Of a stretch of 64,000 nucleotides of DNA, positions 51,886-62,210 are shown piece after piece; the first letter of the stretch is position 1, and every line of letters starts with the position of its first letter. The DNA is taken from contig CAVXNJ010000012.1 of NCBI GenBank assembly GCA_963763135.1, positions 372,001-436,000 of the forward strand, given 5' to 3'. Both the position numbers and the translations under genes were made by a program. This stretch comes from JANMZO01 sp963763135 (GTDB lineage: Bacteria; Actinomycetota; Acidimicrobiia; Acidimicrobiales; JANYDT01). Below the pieces are notes generated by a model. It was not told the origin of the DNA, did no database searches, and saw nothing but the letters and a program-made list of their open reading frames with translations.

Positions 51886-53003
51886 TGATGCGACCGCAGG
51901 AGTTCGTACACGTCGAGCGTGAGCCCGGCGGTCCGGGCCCAACTGAACGACTCGCTGTGGCGCACACCCGAAGCGACAACGTCGTCACGGCGCGGCGACC
52001 CTCGCTCCAACCCGGCGAGCAACTTCGCCACGTCGTCGGGCTTTCCCCAATCGACGTAGAGGGCAGCCGAACCGCCCGCTTCCGGCAGACTCGAATGGTG
52101 CGCGGACAGGACCGGACACCCGTAGCTCATGGCTTCGAGCAGCGGCAGCCCGAACCCCTCGTAATCCGATGTGTACAGCAGCGCCCTGGCGGATCGGTAG
52201 TGGCGGGCCAACACGTCGTCGTCGCCCTGCACCGGCACCACTCGACCCGACAGTCCGAGCGCCGCGATCTGTTCCAGCTCGGCCGGTCGGAGATCCCCAC
52301 CACCGAACACCACCAACCGGGTCGCCCGATCCTCCATGGCGCTCAGTGTGTTGAGCGCGTGGTCGAAGCGCTTGTAACCCTGTCGACTGCCAACGAACAA
52401 CAGGAACGAGTCACCCACGACCGACCGGTCAACGGCCTCGAACGACGACGTTGTCTGACGGGGGCGCTGCGCCGCCAACGGAACAACGTGCACCCGCTCG
52501 GCATCAGCCCCGATGATGGAGACGATGTCTCGTTTCGTCGATTCCGAGTCGGCGATGACCAAGTCGCTCTCCTGAACAGCCGCCGCCTTCGACCGGACAT
52601 GCACGGGCGCGTCGGGAAAATGCTGAGGGAACAGCTCGTAGATCATGTCGTGAACCGTCACGACGGTCGGGTTGGCCCATCGCCGTGGGATGCCGTGGTA
52701 GGCGTGATGCACGATCGATGCGGGCTTCGCCCGAATGGCCCGGGACTCCAACGCGCGCCCCGCCGCAATCGAAAACCGCGAAACACCGCGAACGTCCAAC
52801 GACCACGATGGCAACGCGATGCCGGTCAGGCGAACCCCGCGGGGCAGGAGTGCCGATCGGGAAAACCAGGTGCTGACCTCGGACTCCACACCGAGTTCGT
52901 GCAACGCCTGGACGAGCTCGATCTCGTAACGACTCACGCCGCCGTACTGCTGGAGTCGAAGGGCTTCCCCGGTGAAATACACCGCTGGAGGAGATTGCTT
53001 CAT
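51882..53003 (-). CDS. Glycosyltransferase family 4 protein
   Basis: The protein has 373 residues from ATG 53003, which overlaps the upstream GT2 stop by 4 bp (ATGA). The GT-B fold is shown by RLQQYGGVSRYEIELVQAL at the N terminus, VVTVHDMIYELFPQHF, the nucleotide-sugar region LLFVGSRQGYKRFDHAL and the C-terminal retaining motif SDYEGFGLPLLEAMSYGCPV (E-x7-E). It resembles mannosyl/glucosyl transferases of capsule loci. It is cotranscribed with the GT2 gene. Confidence 0.9.
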   Translation of the reverse strand: MKQSPPAVYFTGEALRLQQYGGVSRYEIELVQALHELGVESEVSTWFSRSALLPRGVRLTGIALPSWSLDVRGVSRFSIAAGRALESRAIRAKPASIVHHAYHGIPRRWANPTVVTVHDMIYELFPQHFPDAPVHVRSKAAAVQESDLVIADSESTKRDIVSIIGADAERVHVVPLAAQRPRQTTSSFEAVDRSVVGDSFLLFVGSRQGYKRFDHALNTLSAMEDRATRLVVFGGGDLRPAELEQIAALGLSGRVVPVQGDDDVLARHYRSARALLYTSDYEGFGLPLLEAMSYGCPVLSAHHSSLPEAGGSAALYVDWGKPDDVAKLLAGLERGSPRRDDVVASGVRHSESFSWARTAGLTLDVYELLRSHH

Positions 53004-53758
53004 CGTTTCAGCCGCAGGTACTTCACGACCCAATGGTAGAGAACACCGCGCAGGTGATAGGTGACCAGCGCCCGGTAGCGACCCCGTGACCGGTGAATGA
53101 ATTGGGAGCGGATCACCTGACGCCGGTACCTGACCAGCAGTTGGGCGCTCAGGCCCCCGGCGGCGAACGACACCAGCGTGGCGTCGACGGTGTGAATCCG
53201 GGCGTGGGCCTGAATCGCTCGCAGGACAAAGTCGTAATCGGCGGCGAGGCTGTAGTGCGTGTCAAAGCCGCCGAGCGCCAAGAAGTAGTCGCGTCGACAG
53301 AGCGTCGCTTGATGGTTTACCGACATACCTTGTTCGATGCCCGCCGGATTCGGTTTGCAAAGACGGTCAGCGAGGCCTTCTTTTGCGTAGATCCAGGATC
53401 CGACGATGAGATCGAAATCGTCGTGTTTGAGCAGATCACCGACAGTTGTCTTATATGTATCTACCAGTTTGTCGCCCGCATTAAGGAACATGACGTAGTT
53501 CCCTGACGCAAGTTCAACCCCTTTGTCCATCGCATCGTAGAGCCCCGAATCCGGTTCGGAGACGTACACGTCGACACCCGGCAGCCCAGCCGCCAGCCGG
53601 TCCGGCGTTCCATCCGACGATGCCCCGTCGACCACGATGTACTCGACCCAGTCGGGCTTCCCCGTGTTCACGCTCGCCGCCGTCGCCTCGACCTCCGCGA
53701 GAGCATTTCGGCACACCGTGATGATCGACAGCGATGCTGCCGGCCGACCGTTCGACAT
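53000..53758 (-). CDS. Glycosyltransferase family 2 protein
   Basis: The protein has 252 residues from ATG 53758; the frame is open to 53869 but the extra residues look non-coding. The GT-A core shows LSIITVCRNALAEVEATAAS, VEYIVVDGASSDGTPDRL, SEPDSGLYDAMDKGVELASG, YVMFLNAGDKL and a GGFDTHYSLAADYDFVLRA acceptor region. This is the WcaA/WcaE-like pattern of inverting enzymes. It forms a two-gene operon with the GT4 gene and is divergent from the Wzy-like gene across a 144-bp promoter region. Confidence 0.9.
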   Translation of the reverse strand: MSNGRPAASLSIITVCRNALAEVEATAASVNTGKPDWVEYIVVDGASSDGTPDRLAAGLPGVDVYVSEPDSGLYDAMDKGVELASGNYVMFLNAGDKLVDTYKTTVGDLLKHDDFDLIVGSWIYAKEGLADRLCKPNPAGIEQGMSVNHQATLCRRDYFLALGGFDTHYSLAADYDFVLRAIQAHARIHTVDATLVSFAAGGLSAQLLVRYRRQVIRSQFIHRSRGRYRALVTYHLRGVLYHWVVKYLRLKR

Positions 53759-53902
53759 TACGGCATGCTCGGCATCACGGGTGGTTCGCCGGGTAGGTCG
53801 GGCCGCAATACACGTCAACACTATAGTGACAGGGCACTCGAACCGACCGACGGTCACCGTGTGCCCCACCAGGCTGGCGCCGAAAACACAACACGGAGGC
53901 GA

Positions 53903-55378
53903 ATGCCAGACAACGTATTTTTCGCCCTTGCGCTCTTGCTTTCGGTCGCCACACTCGTTCGCGGCTTCGTGGCGTTCAAGGGTGACGCCGCCTCCATCGT
54001 CGGTCTGGCATCGCTCTCCCTCGCCGTGTGCGTGCCGCTAGCCATCATCTGGCACACGCGGGTCGAGCCGGAGATCCGCATCCATATCGGGAAGACGTAC
54101 TCCGATTCCTCTCTGGGAACTGTTTCGTGGGCCGGATTCGCACTCACGGTCGGGTTTCTCTGTGCGACGACGTTTCCGACCCCGACGGCCGCGCGCCCGA
54201 AGCTGCGAAAGGCCTTCTCCGAACACCGGAATTTCGTGCTCTGCACCGTGCTACTGCTCGCCGGAAGCCTCCGGCTGATCCAGTTGTACGGCGGCCTGCT
54301 GACGATGCTCCGAAGCCCCGGGCAGGCGATTCCCGGTCAGTTCTTCGCCCTGATAATGGTCTGCTCCGCGTGGTTGGGATTGCTCGTAATTGCCGGGGGC
54401 AGCGCGACGCGTCCTTTCATGAAACGCTGTGCACAAATCGGGATGGCTGAAGCATTCATTGTCACGCTCTTCAACTCTCGACTGCTGGCAATCATGTTGG
54501 TCGCGCAGTATCAGATTTACATGTTCTCCAACAACTCCGGGCAGTCCACACAGGCCAAACGGTCAAGTCGACAACGGTCCATCATTCTGTTGATCGCGAT
54601 TCCCTGTGTCGCACTGGTCTACGGCCTGTACCGCGAGCAGTCGTCGGTTGCGTTCACACCCAAGTCGGTCTTCTCCTGGTTGTTTCAGAACAACCTGGAA
54701 CCCATCCCGGGAGCGGCCTCGGTGGCCGACACCGGATCCCCCGGCTTCGTTCACGTGATGCGAACCATTGGCGTAATGGTGCTCAACGCCGCTCCCGGCT
54801 TCTCCAGCCCGCTGCCACTGGAAGAGCTACCCCGGGTCGGATCGATCGTGCCCAGCGGTTTCGAGCAGGCATGGGCTGCAGCCGGCCCCCTCGGCACCGT
54901 CCTTCTCGGATCGATCGTCGGGATCGTCGCACGATGGTGCGACTCGGCCAAGGGCCACACACCGAGGCGCCTCCTCCTCGGTCCGGTCGTCGTGTTCATG
55001 TGGCGGAATTCGATCGCCGGCTCGTTCTCGTTCCTCGTGCTGTGGATGTTTCCCTGGGCGATGGGCCTGCTACGGCCGAACCTTCAACGTCCGACGCTCA
55101 AACGCTTCCAACCGCAGCGCGCCGTGAAGGTGAAGGTCGCGGCGAAGACCACCGCCACTTCAGCGGCGGTCGTCGGGCGTGCGGCCCACCACGCATGGCA
55201 GCGAACGGCACCCGACGAGTTCAGCGCCACGCCCGACGACCGCACCACGTACCCTTCTCGGCTCGCCGCCGCCACAGCGCCCCGGTACGCATCCGCCGTG
55301 CCTCGTTGGCGGACCGGCGTTGGCGGACCGGCGTTGAAACCGCCGCTGCCACCGCCAACGCCGCTACCCAAGGCATGA
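53903..55378 (+). CDS. Polytopic membrane protein, probable polysaccharide polymerase (Wzy-like)
   Basis: The protein has 491 residues from ATG 53903, preceded by GGAGG at 53895-53899. It has about ten hydrophobic segments spread to residue 400, with LLLAGSLRLIQLYGGLLTML and GMAEAFIVTLFNSRLLAIMLVAQYQIYMF in the middle. The long, basic, low-complexity C-terminal tail (KVKVAAKTTATSAAV to PPLPPPTPLPKA) is probably cytoplasmic. No strong family motif is visible. Topology and context suggest a Wzy-type polymerase, distinct from the WaaL-like protein at 44-45 kb. Confidence 0.6.
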   Translation: MPDNVFFALALLLSVATLVRGFVAFKGDAASIVGLASLSLAVCVPLAIIWHTRVEPEIRIHIGKTYSDSSLGTVSWAGFALTVGFLCATTFPTPTAARPKLRKAFSEHRNFVLCTVLLLAGSLRLIQLYGGLLTMLRSPGQAIPGQFFALIMVCSAWLGLLVIAGGSATRPFMKRCAQIGMAEAFIVTLFNSRLLAIMLVAQYQIYMFSNNSGQSTQAKRSSRQRSIILLIAIPCVALVYGLYREQSSVAFTPKSVFSWLFQNNLEPIPGAASVADTGSPGFVHVMRTIGVMVLNAAPGFSSPLPLEELPRVGSIVPSGFEQAWAAAGPLGTVLLGSIVGIVARWCDSAKGHTPRRLLLGPVVVFMWRNSIAGSFSFLVLWMFPWAMGLLRPNLQRPTLKRFQPQRAVKVKVAAKTTATSAAVVGRAAHHAWQRTAPDEFSATPDDRTTYPSRLAAATAPRYASAVPRWRTGVGGPALKPPLPPPTPLPKA

Positions 55379-55394
55379 GCGGGGCGTCAGGGGT

Positions 55395-56437
55395 TCAGAT
55401 TCCAGCGGACTCCACGAACGCTTTCCATTGGGCGAGCACGACCGTCCGCGAATAGTTGTCGCGGGCCCAGGCCTGCAGCGCGGTCCGGTCGGCCGGCGTG
55501 ACCGTGATCGATTTCACCGCACGGGCAAACGCTTGCGCCCCCTCCGCAACCACGATCGCGTCGGGCAGCGGTTTGGCCAATCCGCGAGCGACGAACGGCG
55601 TGATCACCTGGGGCAGTCCTAGCGCAGCCGCCTCGATCACCTTCGTCTGCAGCCCGGCTCCCGACACCACAGGGACCACGCCGACGGTGCGATCGTCGAC
55701 GACATCGGTCAGCTTGTCGTACGCCCCGAAGTAGTGGGGCAGCCGTTTCGTGCTTCGCGAGCCCCCTCGCCCGAGGAGGCGAACACCAACGCCCGCGCCG
55801 AGCGCGGGTACAAGCTCCGACTCGATCCAATGAGCGGCGAAGCGGTTCGGGTGGTAACTCAGGTGACCGAAGAAGATCACATTCGTGGCCGTACCCGTGG
55901 CCAGCGTGTGGTCCTGGTTTTCGTCGATCTGAGGCCATTCCGAGACGATCCGGCAGTTCGATCCGAGCGATGTGGCGTCGCGCTCGGTGATGGCGGAAGC
56001 GGCCAGCGCACCGCCGATGATCTTTCGGTCGTAGCGGGTCACCCGGCCGGATTCCGTGCGCCAAAACCACCTTGCGAGTGGGTTGCGGCTCACCTCGGCG
56101 CGATGCGCATAGGCGTCTCCGATGGAGTCGACGAAGTCGATGACGTAGCGGCCCCGCGAACCCGACCGGGACACAGCGACTCGTGAAGAACACGTATGAG
56201 TCAGCGGGCGGGACGGAGAAATCCAAGCGAGCCTGAAACGCAAGGACCGAGAGAGGTAAGCGCGCGTTGCGCATGACCGCACCCAAGCACCTCCGGGAGG
56301 CTGCGTCGACGCCCCGGTACCGACGCGGTGTCAGCACCGTCAACCGCCAGCAGGAACTGGGCCGCTCGACGTTGGTAACCCTTCCCGTTCAGGTCGGGTC
56401 CGTAGGGTACGACGACGCAGTATTTCGGGATTGGCAC
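55395..56437 (-). pseudogene. Glycosyltransferase (GT4-like), two frameshifts
   Basis: Three frames together encode one GT-B protein. The N terminus, from GTG 56437, reads MPIPKYCVVVPYGPDLNGKGYQRRA to about 56330. The second piece is RYRGVDAASRRCLGAVMRNA to FTSRCVPVGFAG near 56152. The third is RYVIDFVDSIGDAYAHRAEV onward to the stop at 55395, with VIFFGHLSYHPNRFA and GAGLQTKVIEAAALGLPQV as the sugar-nucleotide region. Each junction is explained by a single-base indel, and the pieces join into a sensible sugar transferase of about 345 residues. It probably belongs to the polysaccharide locus, with the next GT gene 43 bp upstream. Confidence 0.72.
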
Positions 56438-56480
56438 CGGAAACTCGGGCTCAGGTTTGAACGATCGGGTTCGGATCCGA

Positions 56481-57530
56481 TCATTGCAACGACTCGTAAA
56501 CCCGGACGTACTCGCGAGCCACGTCTTCCCATGAAGGAAGGTACGACGACGCAAGTGGATTGCGAACGAGCGCCGCTTCGCGTCACCGCGCCGACCCACG
56601 TCGACGGCGACGTGTCCTCGGCAAAGAAGCAGTGCGGTCCGATCGCTTCCTTCGCGACGACCGCATCGCGGCCCAGGACCACCGGAAGCTGGCATTCGGC
56701 CGCTTCGATGATCGGGAGACCAAAACCCTCCTCCGAACTCGTCACCAAGAGCGCCGCATGCGAACGGTAAAGCTGCTTCACCTCGGCATCGGATGCATTG
56801 TCGAGAATCGTGGCGCCGACCGCGATCAATCTCGAACGGTGGTCATCGGAGAGCCCGGCTCGGGCCAGGATCGTGATGGGCGCATCCCAACCGCTCGCCA
56901 CCAGCGCCTCGAGCACCTGGCAGAGAAGCTCAGGACGCTTACGATCCATGACTGCCCCGAACGCGAGAACTCCCGGCGCGCCCGGGGCCCGACTGCGTCG
57001 TCGGGTTGCACGGGTACCATCCCGAACGAAATGACCTGGATCCGACCCGATCCGATTCCCGACGCCACCATGGAGTCGGCCGTGACGGAGCTGATTGGCG
57101 TCAGCACGTCGGCTGTCGCCAAGCCACGCCGCAGAAGCTGCCACTGCGCCTTTCCGATCAGCGATTTTGCATCCCGCTGGAACAGGTCGTACACGGTGAG
57201 AACGGAGCGCCGGGGAGGGAAAATCGACCCGCTGTTGCTGGCGTAATGGACAACCGCCGATCGGGGAATACCCGCCAGCAGCGGGGAGACCGAAAGCAGG
57301 ACCGCCTTCGGACCCATCGAACGCAACAACGACGACGCGCTGTCGGCCGTCGGTCGTTCGAGTCCGAGGACCTGCGGCAATTTACCGATGGCCGTCATAC
57401 CGTCGGTCAGATTCCGGATGAAGCGACCGATCCCGAGGCCGCGTCGAGCGAGTCGGGCATCCATTACCACCATCGGCGATCCAACAGTCGGCTCGGCGTT
57501 CCGGTCGACGCTCGGAGGGGTACTTGGCAC
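56481..57530 (-). pseudogene. Glycosyltransferase family 4 protein, two frameshifts
   Basis: The first frame starts at GTG 57530 and gives MVVMDARLARRGLGIGRFI, VVHYASNSGSIFPPRRSVLTVYDLFQRD and VISFGMVPVQPDDAVGPRA. Near 56985 it must shift to PGVLAFGAVMDRKRPELL, which runs through VTSSEEGFGLPIIEAAECQLPV, the GT4 retaining motif. Near 56570 it shifts again to ALVRNPLASSYLPSWEDVAREY and the stop at 56481. The combined protein of about 350 residues is a complete GT4 enzyme. All active-site motifs are intact, so the shifts may be sequence errors. Confidence 0.75.
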
Positions 57531-57614
57531 TGAGGCAGCCTACCGTGCGGGCACTCCGAGACGTTGGAGCGCCTGGGTCGCGAACGATGGAGGGATGGAC
57601 ACGAAGAGGGATAC

Positions 57615-57666
57615 GGATGGGCCCGGATGGGCCGGATGGGCCGGATAGGCCGGATGGGCCGGATGG
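57615..57666. repeat. Short tandem repeat of 9-10 bp (GGATGGGCCG)
   Basis: About five and a half imperfect copies of GGATGGGCC(G) occur in the gap between the divergent GT4 and J-domain genes. One copy reads GGATAGGCC, and unit lengths alternate between 9 and 10 bp. Confidence 0.85.
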
Positions 57667-57801
57667 ATCGCACCGGTGGATCCGTCCGGTGGGTCGGCCG
57701 ACTCAAGCGCAGGGGAACCCCGCAAACCCCGGCGACGGCGGCCGATGGGAAACATGCTTCCGACGGATCGGAAGCGTCATAACAACCACAAGGACGTGGA
57801 A

Positions 57802-58203
57802 ATGGGCATGGACGCCGCATTCACGACCCTCGGTATTGCCGTTGGGTCACCAGCAAGAGAAATAACACGCGCATTTCGGGCATTGAGCCGGAAATCTCAC
57901 CCCGACACCGGAGGTGATCCCGAGCGCTTCACCACGATCGTCAACGCGTACCGAGCGCTGCAGAAGGCCGGACTGGTCGGAGGCGAGCGAAGCGGATCGA
58001 CGACCGATCCGACTCGAATCCTCACGGAGTCGCCCAATGAGTCGGGCACCGGGTCAGGTCGGGCCGAGCCGGCCGCGTCATGCAAATCAACTGCGTCGGG
58101 CAAGCCGGCTGCGTCATGCGACCCGTCAGCGACAGCAAGTCGTCGGCCGGACCGAAGCTCGCGACCTCGTCGCCGGTTGCGGCTCACTATCTACGGTTCC
58201 TGA
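57802..58203 (+). CDS. J-domain (DnaJ-like) protein
   Basis: The protein has 133 residues from ATG 57802, with AGGA eight bases upstream. Residues 4-55 form a J domain: AAFTTLGIAVGSPAREITRAFRALSRKSHPDTGGDPERF and IVNAYRAL. It contains the HPD tripeptide needed to stimulate Hsp70 ATPase. The rest is Ser/Pro/Arg-rich low complexity (SGKPAASCDPSATASRRPDRSSRP). There is no zinc-finger or DnaJ C-terminal domain, so it is a type III J protein. Its place inside a polysaccharide locus is unusual. A downstream frameshift extending the protein cannot be excluded, because the next 220 bp stay open in another frame. Confidence 0.7.
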   Translation: MGMDAAFTTLGIAVGSPAREITRAFRALSRKSHPDTGGDPERFTTIVNAYRALQKAGLVGGERSGSTTDPTRILTESPNESGTGSGRAEPAASCKSTASGKPAASCDPSATASRRPDRSSRPRRRLRLTIYGS

Positions 58204-58429
58204 ATGGACTCAAGATCGTCGCCGAAACGCCTGATCCGACGGATTCAATGTCCGAGTCGACCACGTCACGGACGTCGGACCGCACAATCGGGTCCGATTC
58301 GAACGAGTTCGCCTCGATCCTTGAGCGCGAACTCCTTCGAGTGGGTTGATCCAGATTGGCCACGAGCGACGAAACGACACCGTTTCGGGAGTCCCCGAGC
58401 CCCGGTTATCGGCTTCTAGACTGCGCCTC

Positions 58430-59781
58430 ATGAAGATCACAATCGTAGGGACGGGGTACGTTGGGTTGGTCACCGGCGCGTGTATGGCCGACACCGGAGT
58501 CGACGTGGTGTGCGTCGATATCAACGAGAAGAAATTGGCTGACCTTCGTGAGGGAATTCTCCCGATTTACGAGCCGGGACTCGACGCGGTCGTAGCACGC
58601 AACGTTTCGAAGGAAAGGCTCACGTTTTCGTCGGATCTTCGGGCTTCGGTGGCCGACTCCGACGTCGTTTTCATCGCGGTCGGAACACCTCCGGGAGAAG
58701 ACGGGTCGGCGGATATGACCCAGGTGCTCCAGGTCGCCCGCTCCATCGGCGAGGCCGTCGCGGGGCGCAACGACGGATACGTCGTTGTCGTCACCAAGTC
58801 GACGGTGCCCGTCGGAACGGCCGTTCATGTGCGAAACGCGATGCTTGAAATGGGTGTTTCGCCCACAAATTTCGACGTCGCCTCCAACCCGGAATTCCTG
58901 AAAGAAGGTGCTGCGGTAGACGACTTTGCCCGACCCGACCGCATCGTTATCGGGGTCGATTCCGAACGGGCAAAACGGGTGCTTGAGCGGTTGTATCGGC
59001 CGTTCCTTCTCAACAACCATCCGGTGCTTCTTCATGGATGTCGCCTCAGCTGAAATAACCAAATACGCCGCCAACGCGATGCTTGCGATTCGCATCAGCT
59101 TCATGAACGCGGTTTCGAGTCTGTGCGACGTGGTCGGTGCCGACGTCGACCTCGTGCGTCGCGGAATCGGCTCCGATCCGCGGATCGGATCGTCGTTTCT
59201 GTACGCGGGCGCCGGATACGGAGGATCGTGTTTTCCGAAGGACGTGCGAGCGCTCGAGTCCACAGCGGCCAAGCACGGCCTCGATTTCGGGCTCCTCACC
59301 GAAGTTGAACGCATCAACGACCGCCAGAAACTGATTGCGGTCGAGAAGGCGGCGGCGCTTCTCGAACTCGACGATCCGCAGGACTTCCGCGGGATTTCGG
59401 TCGCGATCTGGGGCCTTGCGTTCAAGCCGAATACCGACGACATTCGGGAGGCCCCGGCGTTGATCGTCATCAACGAACTGCAGCAACGCGGCGCGACCGT
59501 CCGCCTCTATGACCCGGTTGCGACCTACCCCTACGACGACGACGTCGTTGTGTGCTCCGATGCCTACGATGCCGCCACCGCTGTCGACCTGGTGATGCTT
59601 CTCACCGAATGGGGGGAATTTCGTAACCCCGATAGCGCTCGGCTTGCGTCAATCGTCCGACGCAAGCTCATCGTCGACGCCCGAAATGTCCTCGATGCAA
59701 CAGAGTTGAAGCACGAAGGGTTCTCGGTCGCCTCGATCGGTACGACCGACGCAGTTTCCGGCCCGAAAGCAGACCCTGTGA
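58430..59781 (+). pseudogene. ugd: UDP-glucose 6-dehydrogenase, frameshifted
   Basis: This enzyme oxidises UDP-glucose to UDP-glucuronate with NAD. ATG 58430 starts MKITIVGTGYVGLVTGACMA, the Rossmann motif, followed by VVFIAVGTPPGEDGSADM, VTKSTVPVGTA and SNPEFLKEGAAV. At about 59028 one extra base in GGTGCTTCTTCATG breaks the frame. The next frame continues MDVASAEITKYAANAMLA and GAGYGGSCFPKDVRAL, which has the catalytic Cys, then IWGLAFKPNTDDIREAPAL and VDARNVLD. The 3' end is uncertain: the frame runs on into the next gene. A TGA at 59779 in another frame would fit a GTGA overlap after one more shift. The motifs are all intact. Confidence 0.85.
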
Positions 59782-60890
59782 CGTCGTCTGAGGTCGCCGA
59801 GTACCTGGGCCACCGAAGGTTCGTGGATCGTCGTTGCCGGAGGAGCGGGCTTTCTCGGTTCAAACTTCACGCGCCTGATCATCGAAGCCGGATGCAATGT
59901 CCTGTGCGTCGACGATGTTTCGACGGGCCGCTGGGAGAACGTGCAGGCGACGTCCGGGATCGTTTTCCCGAGCGGATCATCGCCATCGAGCACGACATCC
60001 GAAAGCCGGTGATCACCGTCGCTTCCGACGCGTTGCGTGAACGCGGGATCACGACCGGCATCGCCGCGGTGTGCAATCTGGCATCGCCGGCGTCACCCCC
60101 TGCGTACCTGGCCCGGCCCATCGACACGTTGGAGATCGGTTCGCTCGGAACGCAGAACCTCCTTGGATCTGGCCCTGGCACACAATGCCCGTTTCCTTCA
60201 GGCATCGACCAGCGAGATCTACGGCGACCCGCTCGTGCACCCGCAGCCAGAGTCGTACTGGGGCAACGTGAATTCGATCGGACCACGGTCGGTGTACGAC
60301 GAAGCGAAGCGTTACGGCGAGGCGCTCTGTTACGCCTACGAACGCGGACCCGAGGACTCGATCTCCGCCTGGTGCGGATCTTCAACACCTACGGACCCCG
60401 AAGATGCAGGCCGACGACGGTCGCGTGGTCACGAACTTCATCAATCAGGCGTTGGCCAACGAACCACTGACCATCTACGGCATGGGCGATCAGACCCGCA
60501 GTTTCTGCTACGTCGACGATCTGGTGCGGGGGTTCTGGGCGCTGTTGCAGTCCGACTATCGCGGGCCGGTCAACTCGGAAACCCGGGCGAGTTCACGATG
60601 CTCGAGCTGGCCTCGTTGGTCCTCGAACTCACCGGGCGCATCGTCGGAAATCCAGTTTCACGATCTCCCGATCGACGACCCGAAGCAGCGTCAGCCCGAC
60701 ATCACCGTCGCGCGGTCCGTGTTGGGCTGGGAACCCACCATCTCAGCTTCGGACGGGCCTCGAAAGCACCATCGAGTGGTTCCGAACGGTGTCGGTCGCC
60801 CGTTCAGAGGACCGACCCCTAGGGGACTCCGTTCCCGGCTGCGGGAGGAAATCCGGGCCTCGGCTCCGCCGTCGGACCAGATCTTCGTAG
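59778..60890 (+). pseudogene. UDP-glucuronate decarboxylase (UDP-xylose synthase), about seven frameshifts
   Basis: The pieces, read across all three frames, reconstitute a full UXS enzyme: VVAGGAGFLGSNFTRLI (NAD site), HDIRKPVITVASDALRERG, CNLASPASPPAYLARPIDTL, RFLQASTSEIYGDPLVHPQP, YWGNVNSIGPRSVYDEAKRY (the catalytic YxxxK), LRLVRIFNTYGPR, DDGRVVTNFINQALANEPLT, QTRSFCYVDDLVRGF, LGNPGEFTMLELASLVLELT, DPKQRQPDITVARSVLGWEP and ESTIEWFRTV. Shifts fall near 59955, 60162, 60365, 60400, 60580, 60640 and 60750. The start (GTG 59778) is uncertain. It follows ugd, giving UDP-xylose from UDP-glucuronate. The lack of motif damage argues for sequence errors. Confidence 0.82.
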
Positions 60891-60894
60891 CACC

Positions 60895-62210
60895 ATGGCC
60901 GGAAATGCCAGTTTGGGCATGAGAGACTCATCGCCACGATGCACACCGGATCCAACTACTGAAGACCCATCACCCTCCACGCTGCCACGCTTCGTAGCGC
61001 TGCCTGGGTCGGCGGTGGTGGCTCTTGCCCGTCGCCTTCGTCGTTTTCGCGACTGTTCGGCGGCGCGATCGGCCGCGGGACGATCCGTGCCCAGGCCGAC
61101 ATTTCGCTTCGGGAATCCGCGCCCTCGTCGTTGGCGAGCCAGATCTTGGACCTCAAGGACTCAAGATTCCGCTGCGGACCAAGTCGGAATTCGCCCAGGC
61201 TCTCATCACGTCAACCATCGGCGGATCGACTGAAGCAGGAGATTCCCGGCACGTCACTGCAAGTCATCGACTCGTCGGTGTTCGGTGGCTTCCGTCTGGA
61301 CGTTACCGGCCCGACCACCACGAAGACCGTTGCAGCGCTCGACTGGTCTATCCACGAAGCGGAGGCATACCGGTCGACCGAAGCCAAGGACCTCGTACAC
61401 GAACATGAAGTCGATTCTCGACGAACGTCAGAAGTGTTGGAGGCCCGCGAGGCCGAGCTGACGACCGAACTCACCAAACCGGCGCCCGGTGGCGTTATCG
61501 CGGCCCTTGGCGACTGAGCGGCGCACCGTCCGCCAGGACCTCGACACTCTGCCGAACGGGAGCGCCATCGTCCGCGGCTCGCCGCTGATCCGACGGGCGG
61601 ATTGCAGGTCGTCCGTCGAACTGATCCCACAGACGCTGGGCTCACGGATTTCGCTGAACTCTTCGAAGTCGATTGCGCTCGGGGTTCTCGGTGTTCTGCT
61701 GGCCCTGGCCGCGCTTTCGACGCTGGCCGCGCTCGACAAGCGAGTTCGCTTTCGAAGCGACATCGAGGGAGTGGCCGGCGCTGGAGCGCTCACTGCCATC
61801 GTCGATGACCGGCAGTCCAACGTGTCGGTGCTCGCGCTCTCGGCCCGCTTCGTCGCCGGACAACGCGAACATGGCCACGGCACTCCTCGTTCCCATCGGA
61901 AGTTCAACGAGCCGTTCGGCCGACGTTGGTCGATTGGCCGATGCCAGCGCCGCGGCGCTCGCCGATCCGAAGCTCGGGCCCTCGAGCGGCTTCACGTTCT
62001 CGTCGTCGGAAACCTACCCGGCCTCGGATACCGCACTCGCCGACGCCGCCACCGGGTTTGGCGCCGTCTACCTCGTCGCCGAGTCCGGGGTCACGCACAA
62101 AGACGACCTGGCGCTTGCGGCTCCGGTCATTCGCGGATGCCGGAATTCCACTCGCCGGCGTTGTTCTCTCCGGCGTACGGGCCGGCGACCTGCGGACCGC
62201 TGCGCACTAG
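60895..62210 (+). pseudogene. Wzz / BY-kinase-like chain-length determinant, multiple frameshifts
   Basis: Pieces from several frames read as one polysaccharide co-polymerase. They are a first transmembrane segment WWLLPVAFVVFATV (about 61015), an extracytoplasmic part with IRAQADISLRESAPSSLA, IPLRTKSEFAQALITSTIGG and SSVFGGFRLDVTGPTTTKTV, a helical stretch ending AALATERRTVRQDLDTLP, a second transmembrane segment SIALGVLGVLLALAALSTLA and then KRVRFRSDIEGVAG. The C-terminal part (ALLVPIGSSTSRSADV, AGIPLAGVVLSGVRAGDL) has the strand pattern of the tyrosine-kinase domain but no visible Walker A. The start is not resolved. It would control chain length of the polysaccharide made by the locus. 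Confidence 0.6.
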
